A stretch of DNA of 64,000 nucleotides from Lysinibacillus sp. FSL M8-0337 (GCF_038593855.1 NZ_CP151996.1:744001-808000); one strand, 5' to 3'. Numbered from the stretch's first letter, positions 45,342 to 53,710 are shown. Numbers and translations: made by a program. Notes: a model not told the origin generated them from the sequence alone.

Positions 45342-47081
45342 TTAAACAGTAGGGATTGTTGCAAAATAAGGTGCTTGTCCGTGACGGAAGTACGTTAAAA
45401 GATAACCATTTTTTTGTACAATTTTGCCATTTGAGAAATTTTGATAGTCCAAGTAATGCGGGATAATAAGTGTATGCTTAAATAATTCTTTCTCTGTTAA
45501 ATTAAACTTAGCAAATTCTTCACCAGCAATCATCGGGTTTTCCCGTAGAGCAGAGTAAAGTGCTTTTTGTTGTACTTCTGTTGGTCGCTCATTCCACCAT
45601 AATTTACGTGGCTGGAATTGTTGTGCTTTTAAATAATCTAGTTGCATTAAACTTTGAATAATTTGTAAATTAGCACCTTCCACTGTTTCTAAAAATTCCA
45701 GTAAACGACGGAATAAATCTTCTAACTGATGTCCGATACGAGACCAACCTTTTGTTTCCCAATAAGTGCCGAAGCTTTGGAAGAAATCGAATGGTGTGTC
45801 AAATACTTCTGTAACGAGGTATTCAATGGTGTAATCCATACGATGATCATTCCAATATTTTTCGAGAACATCTTCTGCATGTTTAATACGAACGATATCA
45901 TCAAATGTTAGAGCATTATTTGAAAAGATTTCGTATGGAGCTAAATCCACATAGGTGTAACCAAATTTCTCAGCTTCCAAACGAAGGCCAGTGCCGCGCA
46001 ATAGCTTTAAGAAACCAAGTTGTAATTCCTCAGGGCGCATTGCGAAAACATCATTAAAGGTTTGACGGAAGCTTGCATAGTCTTCTTCTGGCAAACCGGC
46101 AATTAAATCTAAGTGCTGATCAATCTTACCGCCATCTTTAACCATTGTTACTGTTCGTTTTAGTTTTTCAAAGTTTTGACGGCGTTGTACAAGCGTGTTT
46201 GTTAAATCATTTGTAGATTGGACACCTATTTCAAAGCGGAAAAGCCCTTTTGGTGCATTGTCATTTAAAAATTGAATGACTTCTGGACGCATTATATCAG
46301 CAGTAATTTCAAACTGGAAAACAACACCTGGCTTATGTTCATCAATTAAAAACTGGAACATTTCCATTGCGTAGCTACGGCTAATATTGAATGTACGATC
46401 GACAAATTTAATAGTGCGGGCACCATTATTCATTAGATATCGAATATCTTCCTTTATACTTTCTCTATTGAAATAGCGCACGCCTACTTCAATGGAAGAT
46501 AAGCAAAATTGACAGCTAAAAGGACAGCCTCTGCTCGTCTCAATATATTGAATTCGCTTTCCTAGATGTGGAAGATCCTCTTCAAAACGGAATGGACTTG
46601 GTAGTTCACGTAAGTCAATCTTAGGTGCTTGCGCATGAATTCGAACTTTTCCGTCTTCTAAGTAACAAATTCCTGGAACATCTTCTAAAGGAATTTCTCC
46701 ATGCAAATGGCGTAGTAACTGTTTAAAGGATGTTTCTCCTTCGCCCATGACAATAAAATCAATCTCTTCAACTCTTCTTAACCAATGGTGGACATCATAA
46801 GATACTTCAGGACCACCGAGCAAAATTTTAACATTAGGACAAACCGTTTTTAACATTTTAATAACGTGTATAGTTTCTTCAATATTCCAAATATAGCAAC
46901 TAAATCCTACAATATCAGGGTTTTTTTGAAATAAATCTGATACAATATTAAAAGCAGGGTCTTTAATTGTGTATTCTGCAATGGTTGGATTGTATTCAGG
47001 TAAAGCAGCACATTTTAAATAACGCAATGCCAAATTAGTGTGGATATACTTTGCGTTTAATGTAGTTAAAATAGTATTCAT
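45342..47081 (-). CDS. B12-binding-domain radical SAM protein (DUF4080 type)
   Basis: The 579-residue enzyme has an N-terminal cobalamin-binding fold (~1-135: VGFSCYIWN, LLGGPEVSYD, FIVMGEGE), a radical SAM core with CxxxCxxC in RGCPFSCQFC, and a C-terminal DUF4080 domain (~370-579). This architecture is shared with many B12-dependent methylases and unassigned enzymes of bacilli. The B12 fold lacks an evident DxHxxG motif, so cobalamin binding may be base-off without His, or lost. The substrate is unknown. It is monocistronic. Confidence 0.85.
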   Translation of the reverse strand: MNTILTTLNAKYIHTNLALRYLKCAALPEYNPTIAEYTIKDPAFNIVSDLFQKNPDIVGFSCYIWNIEETIHVIKMLKTVCPNVKILLGGPEVSYDVHHWLRRVEEIDFIVMGEGETSFKQLLRHLHGEIPLEDVPGICYLEDGKVRIHAQAPKIDLRELPSPFRFEEDLPHLGKRIQYIETSRGCPFSCQFCLSSIEVGVRYFNRESIKEDIRYLMNNGARTIKFVDRTFNISRSYAMEMFQFLIDEHKPGVVFQFEITADIMRPEVIQFLNDNAPKGLFRFEIGVQSTNDLTNTLVQRRQNFEKLKRTVTMVKDGGKIDQHLDLIAGLPEEDYASFRQTFNDVFAMRPEELQLGFLKLLRGTGLRLEAEKFGYTYVDLAPYEIFSNNALTFDDIVRIKHAEDVLEKYWNDHRMDYTIEYLVTEVFDTPFDFFQSFGTYWETKGWSRIGHQLEDLFRRLLEFLETVEGANLQIIQSLMQLDYLKAQQFQPRKLWWNERPTEVQQKALYSALRENPMIAGEEFAKFNLTEKELFKHTLIIPHYLDYQNFSNGKIVQKNGYLLTYFRHGQAPYFATIPTV

Positions 47082-47280
47082 GCATTAATCTTCCTTTCAC
47101 TTTCTAATTGTAACAGTCAAGTAGCTGACAAACAATATAATCCTTTTTACCTATTTATTTTGTGAACGGTTCGTGAAATAATTTTAAATACTTAAATTTA
47201 CTAAATTTTGTAATAATAGAATCGTACAGTCATAAAGTATAGTAAAGGCTCAAAATTCGAATGAGAGGTTTTTTACTCTT

Positions 47281-48759
47281 TTGAAAGGTTCGGTGAGAAA
47301 GTTGAAGCAAAATGATATAAATCAATGTTTTGGAAATCTTATGAAAAGTACTTCGTCACCAACACTTATTCTCAATAAAGCAGGAAAAATTTTGAATTGT
47401 AATGAGGCAGCTATTAAACTTTTTAATCTTAATTTAACGTATATTGGCTATATTACAATGGACGAGTCCTCAAATATAAAATGGGCTAAGTTCGTCAAAG
47501 AACTACAATGTGAGTTAAGATCTGAAGAAATATTTAATATTCAAACAAACAACAATGAATTTGAAATGATGCTTTTTAAATGTTTCTATGATCCGAACTC
47601 GGAAGAAATTGTCGCACAACTATCAACGATCAATAATGACAGAGCGCTTAAATTGTATGTTAGCAAGGAGCAGGAACAATCTCAATCCTTCAGCGCATAC
47701 GATCATTTACCTTATGCTGTTATTGTGAGTGATGCAAGTGGGATTATTCTTGGTTTAAATAAATATGCCGAAATGTATTTAAAAATAGAAAAATCACAAC
47801 TACTCCATAAAGCGCATCAACATATATTTGATTCATTTACCATGAAAAATGGACAAATTACAAACTATCTTTCGAAATTGATGGGTGAAAAACATGCCAA
47901 TATTCATGTCGTGGACGAGACGCAAGTAAGTAGAACTTGCTACTACGAAATCTCAAGTGTTTTCGATGAGTATAATAATATTATTGTCACTGTCATTAAT
48001 GATGAAACAGAGAAGAAGCAACTGCAACATAAAGTAGAGCATCAGGAAGCACTAAATGTAGTAGGGCAAATGGCAGCTAGTATCGCACATGAGATTCGCA
48101 ATCCGCTCACTTCTTTAAAAGGGTTTACAGAACTTTTAAAGCTGAATGCAGATGAAGAATCACGTATGTATTTATCTGTTATTGATAGTGAGTTACAGCG
48201 TATGGAGCAAATTTTATCGGAACTATTAGTATTGTCCAAGCCAACAAGTATGAAGGTAGAGTTAATCAACTTAGATCATATTGTAAGACAGGTAATTGAA
48301 TTTATGTTGCCGGATGCATTAATGAAAAAAATTATGATTCAATATATACCATCAGTGACAGAAGTATATATTGGCGGCAATGAAAATCGTTTAAAGCAAG
48401 TATTTATGAATCTTATTAAAAATGCAATGGAAGCAATGAATAAAGGTGGCACAATTACAGTAGAAATGAATGTAATAGACTGTACGATTGTCGAATTAAT
48501 GATAAAAGACGAAGGCAGTGGAATGGATAATAATACAATTCAAAATCTATTCCAACCTTTTTACACGACGAAATCAACAGGGACAGGACTGGGCCTTGCT
48601 TTCGTGAAAAAGGTAATCGAAGAGCATGAAGGTGTAATTGGTGTTCAAAGTGAAGTACAGAAAGGGACATGCTTCCATATGCAGTTTCCAGTGTACACAT
48701 TTAATCAGTTGGATACTTTAGATGTTTCTGCGAAGGATTCTGCTTATTTAGTTACCTAA
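47281..48759 (+). CDS. Cytosolic sporulation-type sensor histidine kinase (PAS-PAS-HisKA-HATPase)
   Basis: The start is uncertain: TTG 47281 with GAGAGG twelve bases upstream, or a GTG at 47293. The 492-residue chain has no membrane helix, two PAS domains (~15-115 and ~130-245), the HisKA box ASIAHEIRNPLTSLKGF and ATPase motifs NLIKNAMEAM, DEGSGMD and PFYTTKSTGTGLGL. The C-terminal half is very similar in plan to the kinase at 31177. It resembles B. subtilis KinA/KinE-type phosphorelay kinases. It is an orphan, without a regulator gene. Confidence 0.85.
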   Translation: MKGSVRKLKQNDINQCFGNLMKSTSSPTLILNKAGKILNCNEAAIKLFNLNLTYIGYITMDESSNIKWAKFVKELQCELRSEEIFNIQTNNNEFEMMLFKCFYDPNSEEIVAQLSTINNDRALKLYVSKEQEQSQSFSAYDHLPYAVIVSDASGIILGLNKYAEMYLKIEKSQLLHKAHQHIFDSFTMKNGQITNYLSKLMGEKHANIHVVDETQVSRTCYYEISSVFDEYNNIIVTVINDETEKKQLQHKVEHQEALNVVGQMAASIAHEIRNPLTSLKGFTELLKLNADEESRMYLSVIDSELQRMEQILSELLVLSKPTSMKVELINLDHIVRQVIEFMLPDALMKKIMIQYIPSVTEVYIGGNENRLKQVFMNLIKNAMEAMNKGGTITVEMNVIDCTIVELMIKDEGSGMDNNTIQNLFQPFYTTKSTGTGLGLAFVKKVIEEHEGVIGVQSEVQKGTCFHMQFPVYTFNQLDTLDVSAKDSAYLVT

Positions 48760-48881
48760 AACAGAGAGAAACACTTGCTAATTAAATTTAGCATAGTGTG
48801 CTGTTATTGAATGCTTTTGACAATGCTTTTCAAAAGTCGCTATAATGAAATTGATAAAGAGCGAATTGTGAGGACTAAGCT

Positions 48882-49328
48882 ATGACGTCAGAAGATTTAA
48901 AGCAAACTTTAAAATTATATATTGTATTATCCCGTGCCCATAAAGCAATTAATGAGATGACCAACCATTTTTTTCAAGAAAATGGCTTGAATCCTACTGA
49001 ATTTGCAGTTTTAGAGCTCCTGTATCATAAAGGGAGACAACCATTGCAGCAAATCGGTAATAAAATATTACTTGCCAGTGGGTCTATTACGTATGTAATT
49101 GATAAGCTTGAGAAAAGAGGCTATCTTTTACGGGTTTCCTGTCCATCAGATCGTCGCGTTACCTATGCGGAAATTACAGCTGAAGGTGAGGCGTTTATGG
49201 GCGAGTTATTTCCAAAGCACGAACAACATTTACATGAATTGATGAGTGCATTATCCGTCGAGGAAAAGGATATAGCGATTGGCTTATTAAAAAAATTAGG
49301 GCTATCCATTAAAGATTTGTCTTATTAA
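48882..49328 (+). CDS. mhqR: MarR-family repressor, MhqR-like
   Basis: The 148-residue winged-helix protein includes LKLYIVLSRAHKAINEM, GLNPTEFAVLELLYHKG, the recognition helix region LLASGSITYVIDKLEKRGYL and the wing PSDRRVTYAEIT. This closely resembles B. subtilis MhqR (YkvE), which represses quinone-detoxifying genes and is released by methylhydroquinone-type electrophiles. A perfect MhqR-type palindrome stands at 14417 before the YceI gene. No such box is seen at its own promoter. A terminator follows. Confidence 0.85.
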   Translation: MTSEDLKQTLKLYIVLSRAHKAINEMTNHFFQENGLNPTEFAVLELLYHKGRQPLQQIGNKILLASGSITYVIDKLEKRGYLLRVSCPSDRRVTYAEITAEGEAFMGELFPKHEQHLHELMSALSVEEKDIAIGLLKKLGLSIKDLSY

Positions 49329-49367
49329 AAAGAGTTGTCTCAAATAGATTTTTGAGGCGACTTTTTT
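49329..49367 (+). terminator. Terminator after mhqR
   Basis: Imperfect stem AAAGAGTTGTCTCAAA / TTTTGAGGCGACTTTT with a bulge, then T-run. Confidence 0.8.
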
Positions 49368-49492
49368 ATGTTCGTTAAAGGAATGGAAACATTGTGTAGG
49401 GGAATGGTTTGCATATATAGCTGTTTTTCTACGTTGAGAAGCTTTTAAAACGTCTTTGCAAACAAACCTTAGTTTTTATTGGTAAATAAAAG

Positions 49493-49522
49493 AGAGGTCT
49501 TAGAAAGACTTCTAAGACCTCT
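49493..49522 (-). terminator. Terminator of the 49539 lipoprotein gene
   Basis: A perfect 13-bp stem AGAGGTCTTAGAA / TTCTAAGACCTCT. On the minus strand CTTTTATTT follows. Confidence 0.88.
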
Positions 49523-49538
49523 TAAGATGTGTGTTCAA

Positions 49539-50219
49539 TTAATTTTTAGAAATAGTTGCTGCCATTGCCAGCATAGCTGCTGTTAAATCTTGTTCATCAT
49601 TATCATGAATTGTTAACTTTATAATAAGACCATCTTTTTCAAATACTACTCCGATTACTTTTTCAGTATCAAAGTCTACCATATAGCCTTCAATATTTTG
49701 TACATCTTTAAATACGGAAAGTTCTTCAGAAGATAATGCTACTGTTCCTCCAACTGCATTCATGTAGTCTTGCATAGATGTTTTTGCCGCATCATAGCTT
49801 GTTTCAGCAGTAGTAGTTGTTTCAATACGCATAAATACTTCGTCATCTTCATTTGATACTAGCATGTCTTTGCCAGGTTCTTCTTGAGAAAGAGTAAATC
49901 CAGGTAGTTGTTGAATTTTATAGCCCTGAGTTACACTTTTAGATTCAGTTGCATTTTCCTTTTTGTCGACACCTTTTTGTACGTAATTTACTTCTTGTTG
50001 AGGTTTCGATTGAACATCTGTTTGTGCATCATCTGATGTAGGCGTTTCTTGCGCGTCATCGCCTGCAGATTCACTATCAGTTGGTTTTTCCTCAGTCGCT
50101 GTGTTTGCTGGTTCATTTTGTGCAGCATCTGATTGTTCTGTCTTATCAGAGGTATTGCACCCCACTACTAAAACAGCTGTTAGTAATAATGCAAGCATTG
50201 TAATTAATTTTTTTTGCAT
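49539..50219 (-). CDS. Lipoprotein of unknown function
   Basis: The 226-residue product has a lipoprotein signal with VVGC lipobox (Cys21), a ~60-residue disordered, acidic Ser/Thr/Asp/Glu/Gln linker, and a folded C-terminal domain (~95-226) that starts YKIQQLPGFTLSQEEPGKD and contains VFMRIETTT and MVDFDTEKVIGVVFEKDG. The latter looks like a two-layer alpha/beta sensor-like domain, but no family is recognised. It is exposed on the outer membrane face. GGGAGGG precedes the ATG. Confidence 0.75.
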   Translation of the reverse strand: MQKKLITMLALLLTAVLVVGCNTSDKTEQSDAAQNEPANTATEEKPTDSESAGDDAQETPTSDDAQTDVQSKPQQEVNYVQKGVDKKENATESKSVTQGYKIQQLPGFTLSQEEPGKDMLVSNEDDEVFMRIETTTTAETSYDAAKTSMQDYMNAVGGTVALSSEELSVFKDVQNIEGYMVDFDTEKVIGVVFEKDGLIIKLTIHDNDEQDLTAAMLAMAATISKN

Positions 50220-50281
50220 GAAAAGCCCTCCCTTTCTATATTAAACGCTAATAAAAGATAAAATGTTTCCAATTTTTTTTG

Positions 50282-50899
50282 TTATGATGTTAAAGGTAAC
50301 ACTAAAAACAATAATAAAACAAAAACAACATGGGCTACAATAACTAAAGGCATACTCTTGCGCCATTCATAGATAAAGCCCCAAATAAGGCTTGTTGCAA
50401 GAGCTGCAATTATACCAAGCTTAAAACCGCTAAATGCAATCGAAATGGCACATAAAATGGCTGTTACAATAACTGCTAAAACAGGGCGCATAAAACGTTT
50501 TAATTGTTGTTGTACGTAGCCGCGCCAAAATAGTTCTTCACCAATGGCTACAATGAAAACAAGTAAAATATAGTGCCATATATTTTGTGGACCGTAAACT
50601 GTTAAAAACTTTTGCACGGATCCTACTAGCCGATCATTTATAAATGGTGCGAGCCAATAACCAAAACGTATAATGCCATATGTGATTGTACCGTATCCAA
50701 TGCCGAAAATCAGAAACTTCCATGTAGGCAATTGATCTTCGATTGTACCTGAAAGAATAGCAATCGCTATACATACAAGCAGGGTAAATGCATACAAGTA
50801 CCAAAATACAGCAGGATTAGCAAATGTAAAAGCAAGCATGCCATAAACGAATAATAAAGAAAGGAGAAGTATTATTGTTTGTTTCGAATTTGTAAGCAT
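50282..50899 (-). CDS. CPBP-family (CAAX-type) membrane protease
   Basis: ATG 50899 behind GGAGG gives 205 residues. It has about seven helices and the CPBP/Abi motifs: EExxxR (GEELFWRGY, motif 1), FxxxH-like segment, and a later HVVF motif. These intramembrane glutamate proteases process small peptides or are regulatory; in Gram-positives some give bacteriocin immunity. No peptide gene is adjacent. It lies downstream of a 62-residue gene but a terminator separates them. Confidence 0.82.
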   Translation of the reverse strand: MLTNSKQTIILLLSLLFVYGMLAFTFANPAVFWYLYAFTLLVCIAIAILSGTIEDQLPTWKFLIFGIGYGTITYGIIRFGYWLAPFINDRLVGSVQKFLTVYGPQNIWHYILLVFIVAIGEELFWRGYVQQQLKRFMRPVLAVIVTAILCAISIAFSGFKLGIIAALATSLIWGFIYEWRKSMPLVIVAHVVFVLLLFLVLPLTS

Positions 50900-50932
50900 A
50901 ATTCGACCTCCATACTTTAATTTTACCAAAAA

Positions 50933-50972
50933 AATAGTCCCTTATCATCTATAAAGACAAAAAGGGACTATT
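50933..50972 (-). terminator. Terminator of the small DUF2187-like gene
   Basis: AATAGTCCCTT (50933-50943) pairs with AAGGGACTATT (50962-50972). On the minus strand a T-run follows. Confidence 0.85.
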
Positions 50973-50979
50973 CAGAATA

Positions 50980-51168
50980 TTAAGCTTCACTTGCGTATAA
51001 GATTTTGTACCGTTTATGGTTGACGACCGTTTTTTCTTCAATTTCAAGGGAATCAAAATTCTCCATATATGTTAGATCAACGATCACCGAATTTTCATTT
51101 ACTTTTTCAACAATGCCTTGCAAACCATTTTTAAACTCGATAATATTTCCAACTTCAGCTATTTTCAC
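50980..51168 (-). CDS. Small DUF2187/YkvS-like protein, 62 residues
   Basis: GTG 51168 behind AAGGAG gives MKIAEVGNIIEFKNGLQGIV, then ENSVIVDLTYMENFDSLEIEE and NHKRYKILY. It is an all-beta, SH3-like/KOW-like small protein of the DUF2187 type found in bacilli. B. subtilis YkvS is a relative. The function is unknown. Confidence 0.78.
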   Translation of the reverse strand: MKIAEVGNIIEFKNGLQGIVEKVNENSVIVDLTYMENFDSLEIEEKTVVNHKRYKILYASEA

Positions 51169-51293
51169 AGACAGTCAGCTCCTTCATCGACTAATAATAT
51201 ACAGTTTGCATGAAAAAAAGGGAAACGTAAAGCCTTTTTTGAATAATTCATAATTTATTACACAAAATAAAGTAAGAGAAAGGATTGGAAAAA

Positions 51294-51482
51294 ATGGAAC
51301 AATATGAAACGATGCTTAAACAATTACAAAAAGGAGAAATTCAAAGTATCGAAATCCATAAAGAACAATTTTATGATTTTCGAGAAGTTTTAGTAAAACA
51401 CCCATTATTTAAACATTTTAGAGGTGAAGCAAAGCAAAATGGGATTATCATCTACACTTATTTGGAAATTCCTAGAAGCTAA
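51294..51482 (+). CDS. Small hypothetical protein, 62 residues
   Basis: ATG 51294, with AAAGGA about ten bases upstream, gives MEQYETMLKQLQKGEIQSIE, then KEQFYDFREVLVKHPLFKHFRG and IIIYTYLEIPRS. It is an alpha-beta fold with a conserved-looking HFRGEAKQNG stretch. It is related to small unannotated proteins common in bacilli. I have no functional assignment. Confidence 0.7.
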   Translation: MEQYETMLKQLQKGEIQSIEIHKEQFYDFREVLVKHPLFKHFRGEAKQNGIIIYTYLEIPRS

Positions 51483-51576
51483 TTTTGTCGAACATTGTCG
51501 GAACATAATGCTGTAAGAAATGAAATATAAATGTATAATAATGGTATGATTATTTGTATGTTGGAGGGTTGTATGA

Positions 51577-51768
51577 ATGGTCAATCTACTCTTGAAACAA
51601 ATGGAACAAACTCGTGAGATGATGATTCGCTCTGGTGTGGAAAACGGGTTACAGAATGCAAAAACCATTCAACTGAGTCGCAGATTAGATCAGTTAATGA
51701 ATACTTATTATAGACAGACAACATTAGAAGAAGAAGATCAGGATGATTTGTTTCAGTATTCAGAGTAA
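51577..51768 (+). CDS. Spo0E-like aspartyl-phosphate phosphatase
   Basis: ATG 51577 with GGAGGG eight bases upstream gives 63 residues. The two-helix Spo0E family motif is visible as TIQLSRRLDQLMNTYYRQ (the SxxLD core), with an acidic tail EEEDQDDLF. Family members remove phosphate from Spo0A-P and delay sporulation. Unlike most, the N-terminal helix has a basic MEQTREMMIRSG stretch. With two sporulation-type kinases in the window, both inputs and brakes of the phosphorelay are represented. Confidence 0.75.
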   Translation: MVNLLLKQMEQTREMMIRSGVENGLQNAKTIQLSRRLDQLMNTYYRQTTLEEEDQDDLFQYSE

Positions 51769-52158
51769 AAAATTTTAGATTAGATGATTAAAAGTGAATG
51801 TACTGGGGAATAATAATATTGAACACAGCAACATTCTCATTTCCCCCTTTAGAGCAGTGATTCCCATCACCTGCTCTCTTTTTTTTTACTTATTCGGTAT
51901 ATATGCAAGACATACAAACTTTAGTACAAGTATTAAGAAGAGTTTGAATTATTGAACTGATTCAACTACACTAAGTACACATAATAAAACGTACTACTAT
52001 TCCTAAAACCTTAGCCAATATGTAATGGGTAAAGGAATAATCGTATTGTCTTATTTTGTGAGTAAATTTATTGTGAGCGGATGGCGCGACTCGGTGCTTG
52101 TCTGAGAAAAGCGTCAGCCTTTAGCGTAATATTGATTCAAGTAAAGGAGTAATTACAT
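51769..52158. other. Intergenic stretch with terminator and decayed palindrome element
   Basis: AGAGCAGTGAT (51851-51861) and ATCACCTGCTCT (51866-51877) pair with one bulge and exit into nine Ts, a strong terminator. 52077-52130 (GAGCGGATGGCGCGACTCGG and following) resembles one arm of the long palindromic elements but lacks a clear second arm. Nothing else is recognised. Confidence 0.6.
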
Positions 52159-53025
52159 ATGGGAAAAGAGCGTATTGCATTTATCGGTACAGGTGTTATG
52201 GGTGCTAGTATTGTTAAACACTTATTGCAAAATGGCCATGAGGTGACGGTTTATACCCGCACAAAAGAAAAAGCAGAGCCCTTAATCGCTTTAGGAGCAA
52301 GTTGGGCTAGCTCCCCAGCAGAGGCTTTTAAAGATAAGGATATAGCGCTAACGATGGTTGGTTATCCAGCAGATGTGGAGGAAGTTTACTTCGGTGAAAA
52401 TGGTTTGTTCCAAACTGCTGAGGCAGGCAATATTGTTATTGATATGACAACATCTGAACCAACTTTAGCGAAGAAAATATATGCCCATGCACAGACATTA
52501 GGGGTAGAAGCATTAGATGCACCCGTATCTGGTGGAGATGTTGGGGCGCAAAATGGTACCCTGTCCATTATGGTAGGTGGTGACCAAATGACCTTTAATC
52601 GAGCTGTTCCAGTGTTGCAGCAATTTGGTGCAAATATCGTGTATCAGGGAGAAGCAGGTGCAGGACAGCATGCAAAAATGTGCAATCAAATTGTCATTGC
52701 ATCTGGCATGATTGGTGTATGTGAGTCACTTGCGTATGGCTTAAAAGCTGGACTCGATTTATCTACTGTATTACAATCCATCTCTTCTGGTGCGGCAGGT
52801 TCTTGGTCTTTAAGTAATTTAGCACCACGTATGATTAAAGAAGACTATGCGCCAGGTTTTTATATTAAGCATTTCGTGAAGGATATGAAAATCGCTTTAG
52901 ATGAATCAAAGAAAATGGGTATTTCTTTACCAGGGCTAGCATTAGCATATGAAATGTATGAAAAGCTAATTGAAGCAGGCTATGGTGAGAATGGTACGCA
53001 GGCTCTGCTAACGTATTATAAATAG
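52159..53025 (+). CDS. Beta-hydroxyacid dehydrogenase family NAD(P) oxidoreductase (YkwC-like)
   Basis: The 288-residue enzyme has a Rossmann motif FIGTGVMG, the substrate motif DAPVSGGDVGAQNG and the catalytic Lys in GQHAKMCNQ, followed by an all-helical C-terminal dimer domain. This is the 3-hydroxyisobutyrate/tartronate-semialdehyde reductase superfamily; B. subtilis YkwC is a close type. It reduces or oxidises a small beta-hydroxyacid in the cytosol; the substrate cannot be told. It ends at terminator copy D. Confidence 0.9.
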   Translation: MGKERIAFIGTGVMGASIVKHLLQNGHEVTVYTRTKEKAEPLIALGASWASSPAEAFKDKDIALTMVGYPADVEEVYFGENGLFQTAEAGNIVIDMTTSEPTLAKKIYAHAQTLGVEALDAPVSGGDVGAQNGTLSIMVGGDQMTFNRAVPVLQQFGANIVYQGEAGAGQHAKMCNQIVIASGMIGVCESLAYGLKAGLDLSTVLQSISSGAAGSWSLSNLAPRMIKEDYAPGFYIKHFVKDMKIALDESKKMGISLPGLALAYEMYEKLIEAGYGENGTQALLTYYK

Positions 53026-53038
53026 TCCGCAATAGGGG

Positions 53039-53079
53039 AAAGTGTTAGATTGAGTAATCATCAATCTAACACTTTTTTT
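53039..53079. terminator. Repeat-family terminator, copy D
   Basis: A perfect 15-bp stem 53039-53053/53061-53075 with the same TCAATCTAACAC arm, 7-base loop, and TTTTTTTGCTATG exit. The exit matches the reverse complement of the sequence just before copy A, so copy D is in the opposite orientation to A. Confidence 0.92.
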
Positions 53080-53123
53080 GCTATGTTGTTTGTTTGAGTG
53101 CTTGACTCCACTTTTTTCCGAGT

Positions 53124-53200
53124 GAAACCGCCACAAAAGATCTTTGAATCGCTCCAAAAATAGGAGAAACCGCCACAAAATATCCGTGAATCGCTCGTAA
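53124..53200. repeat. 21-bp-period repeat array 4 (CCGCC / TCGCTC alternation)
   Basis: CCGCC begins at 53128 and 53170, and TCGCTC at 53149 and 53191: a 21-bp half-period inside a 42-bp unit. GAAACCGCCACAAAA (53124-53138) is repeated exactly at 53166-53180. The sequence differs from arrays 1-3 but the period is the same. Confidence 0.8.
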
Positions 53201-53237
53201 ACCTTTGAAAAGCATCCTCCATAGCATAGACAATTCT

Positions 53238-53630
53238 CTACTCTTTATTAAAAAGTTGAGAATCTAATGAGAAGCTAGAAGCTCCTGCAAGAGCAAAGTA
53301 AAGTGCTATCGCACCTAAAGCTAAATCCAACTCATAACCAGCTAAACCATTAGCGCCGATAAAACCAATGCTAAGTTTTGCTGTAAAGATAGCAACAATC
53401 ATTGTAATGGTCAGTAAAGCACCAAAGATTCTTGTTGCGAAACCTAAAATAATAGCAGCTCCACCAACTAATTCAATAATCGCAACGACATACGCCATAA
53501 AGCCTGGAATACCGATACTATCAAAGAAATCAGCCGTATAGCTGATGCCGCCTTGGAATTTTTGGAAACCATGCACGGCAAAAATAAAGCCGAGAACGAC
53601 ACGTAAAATAGTTGAACCAATATTTTGCAT
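53238..53630 (-). CDS. DoxX-family membrane protein (MhqP/CatD-like)
   Basis: The 130-residue protein has four helices and the DoxX opening LRVVLGFIFAVHGFQKFQGG, then GFMAYVVAIIELVGGAAIIL. AAGGAG precedes the ATG. In B. subtilis DoxX proteins MhqP and CatD belong to quinone/thiol-stress operons controlled by MhqR and by YodB/CatR. The divergent neighbour here is an HxlR regulator with the same N-terminal Cys as YodB/CatR, so CatD/CatR is the closer parallel. The activity is likely linked to quinone or thiol redox balance. Confidence 0.85.
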   Translation of the reverse strand: MQNIGSTILRVVLGFIFAVHGFQKFQGGISYTADFFDSIGIPGFMAYVVAIIELVGGAAIILGFATRIFGALLTITMIVAIFTAKLSIGFIGANGLAGYELDLALGAIALYFALAGASSFSLDSQLFNKE

Positions 53631-53664
53631 AATATAATAACTCCTTTTCTTTAACTTACATTTC

Positions 53665-53710
53665 GTAACTTAGTTTATTTTTAAAAATTAATTTTGTCAA
53701 GTAACTAAGT
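53665..53710. promoter_or_regulatory. Direct-repeat operator between DoxX and HxlR genes
   Basis: GTAACTTAGT (53665-53674) and GTAACTAAGT (53701-53710) are separated by 36 bp centre to centre in the divergent promoter region. They are likely sites for the adjacent HxlR repressor. Related AAGTAACTAC words precede the YceI gene. Confidence 0.55.

Noticed and set aside
50282-50899. CPBP protease as bacteriocin immunity
   Set aside because: No small peptide with a leader or transporter gene is found nearby, so a bacteriocin link is not supported.
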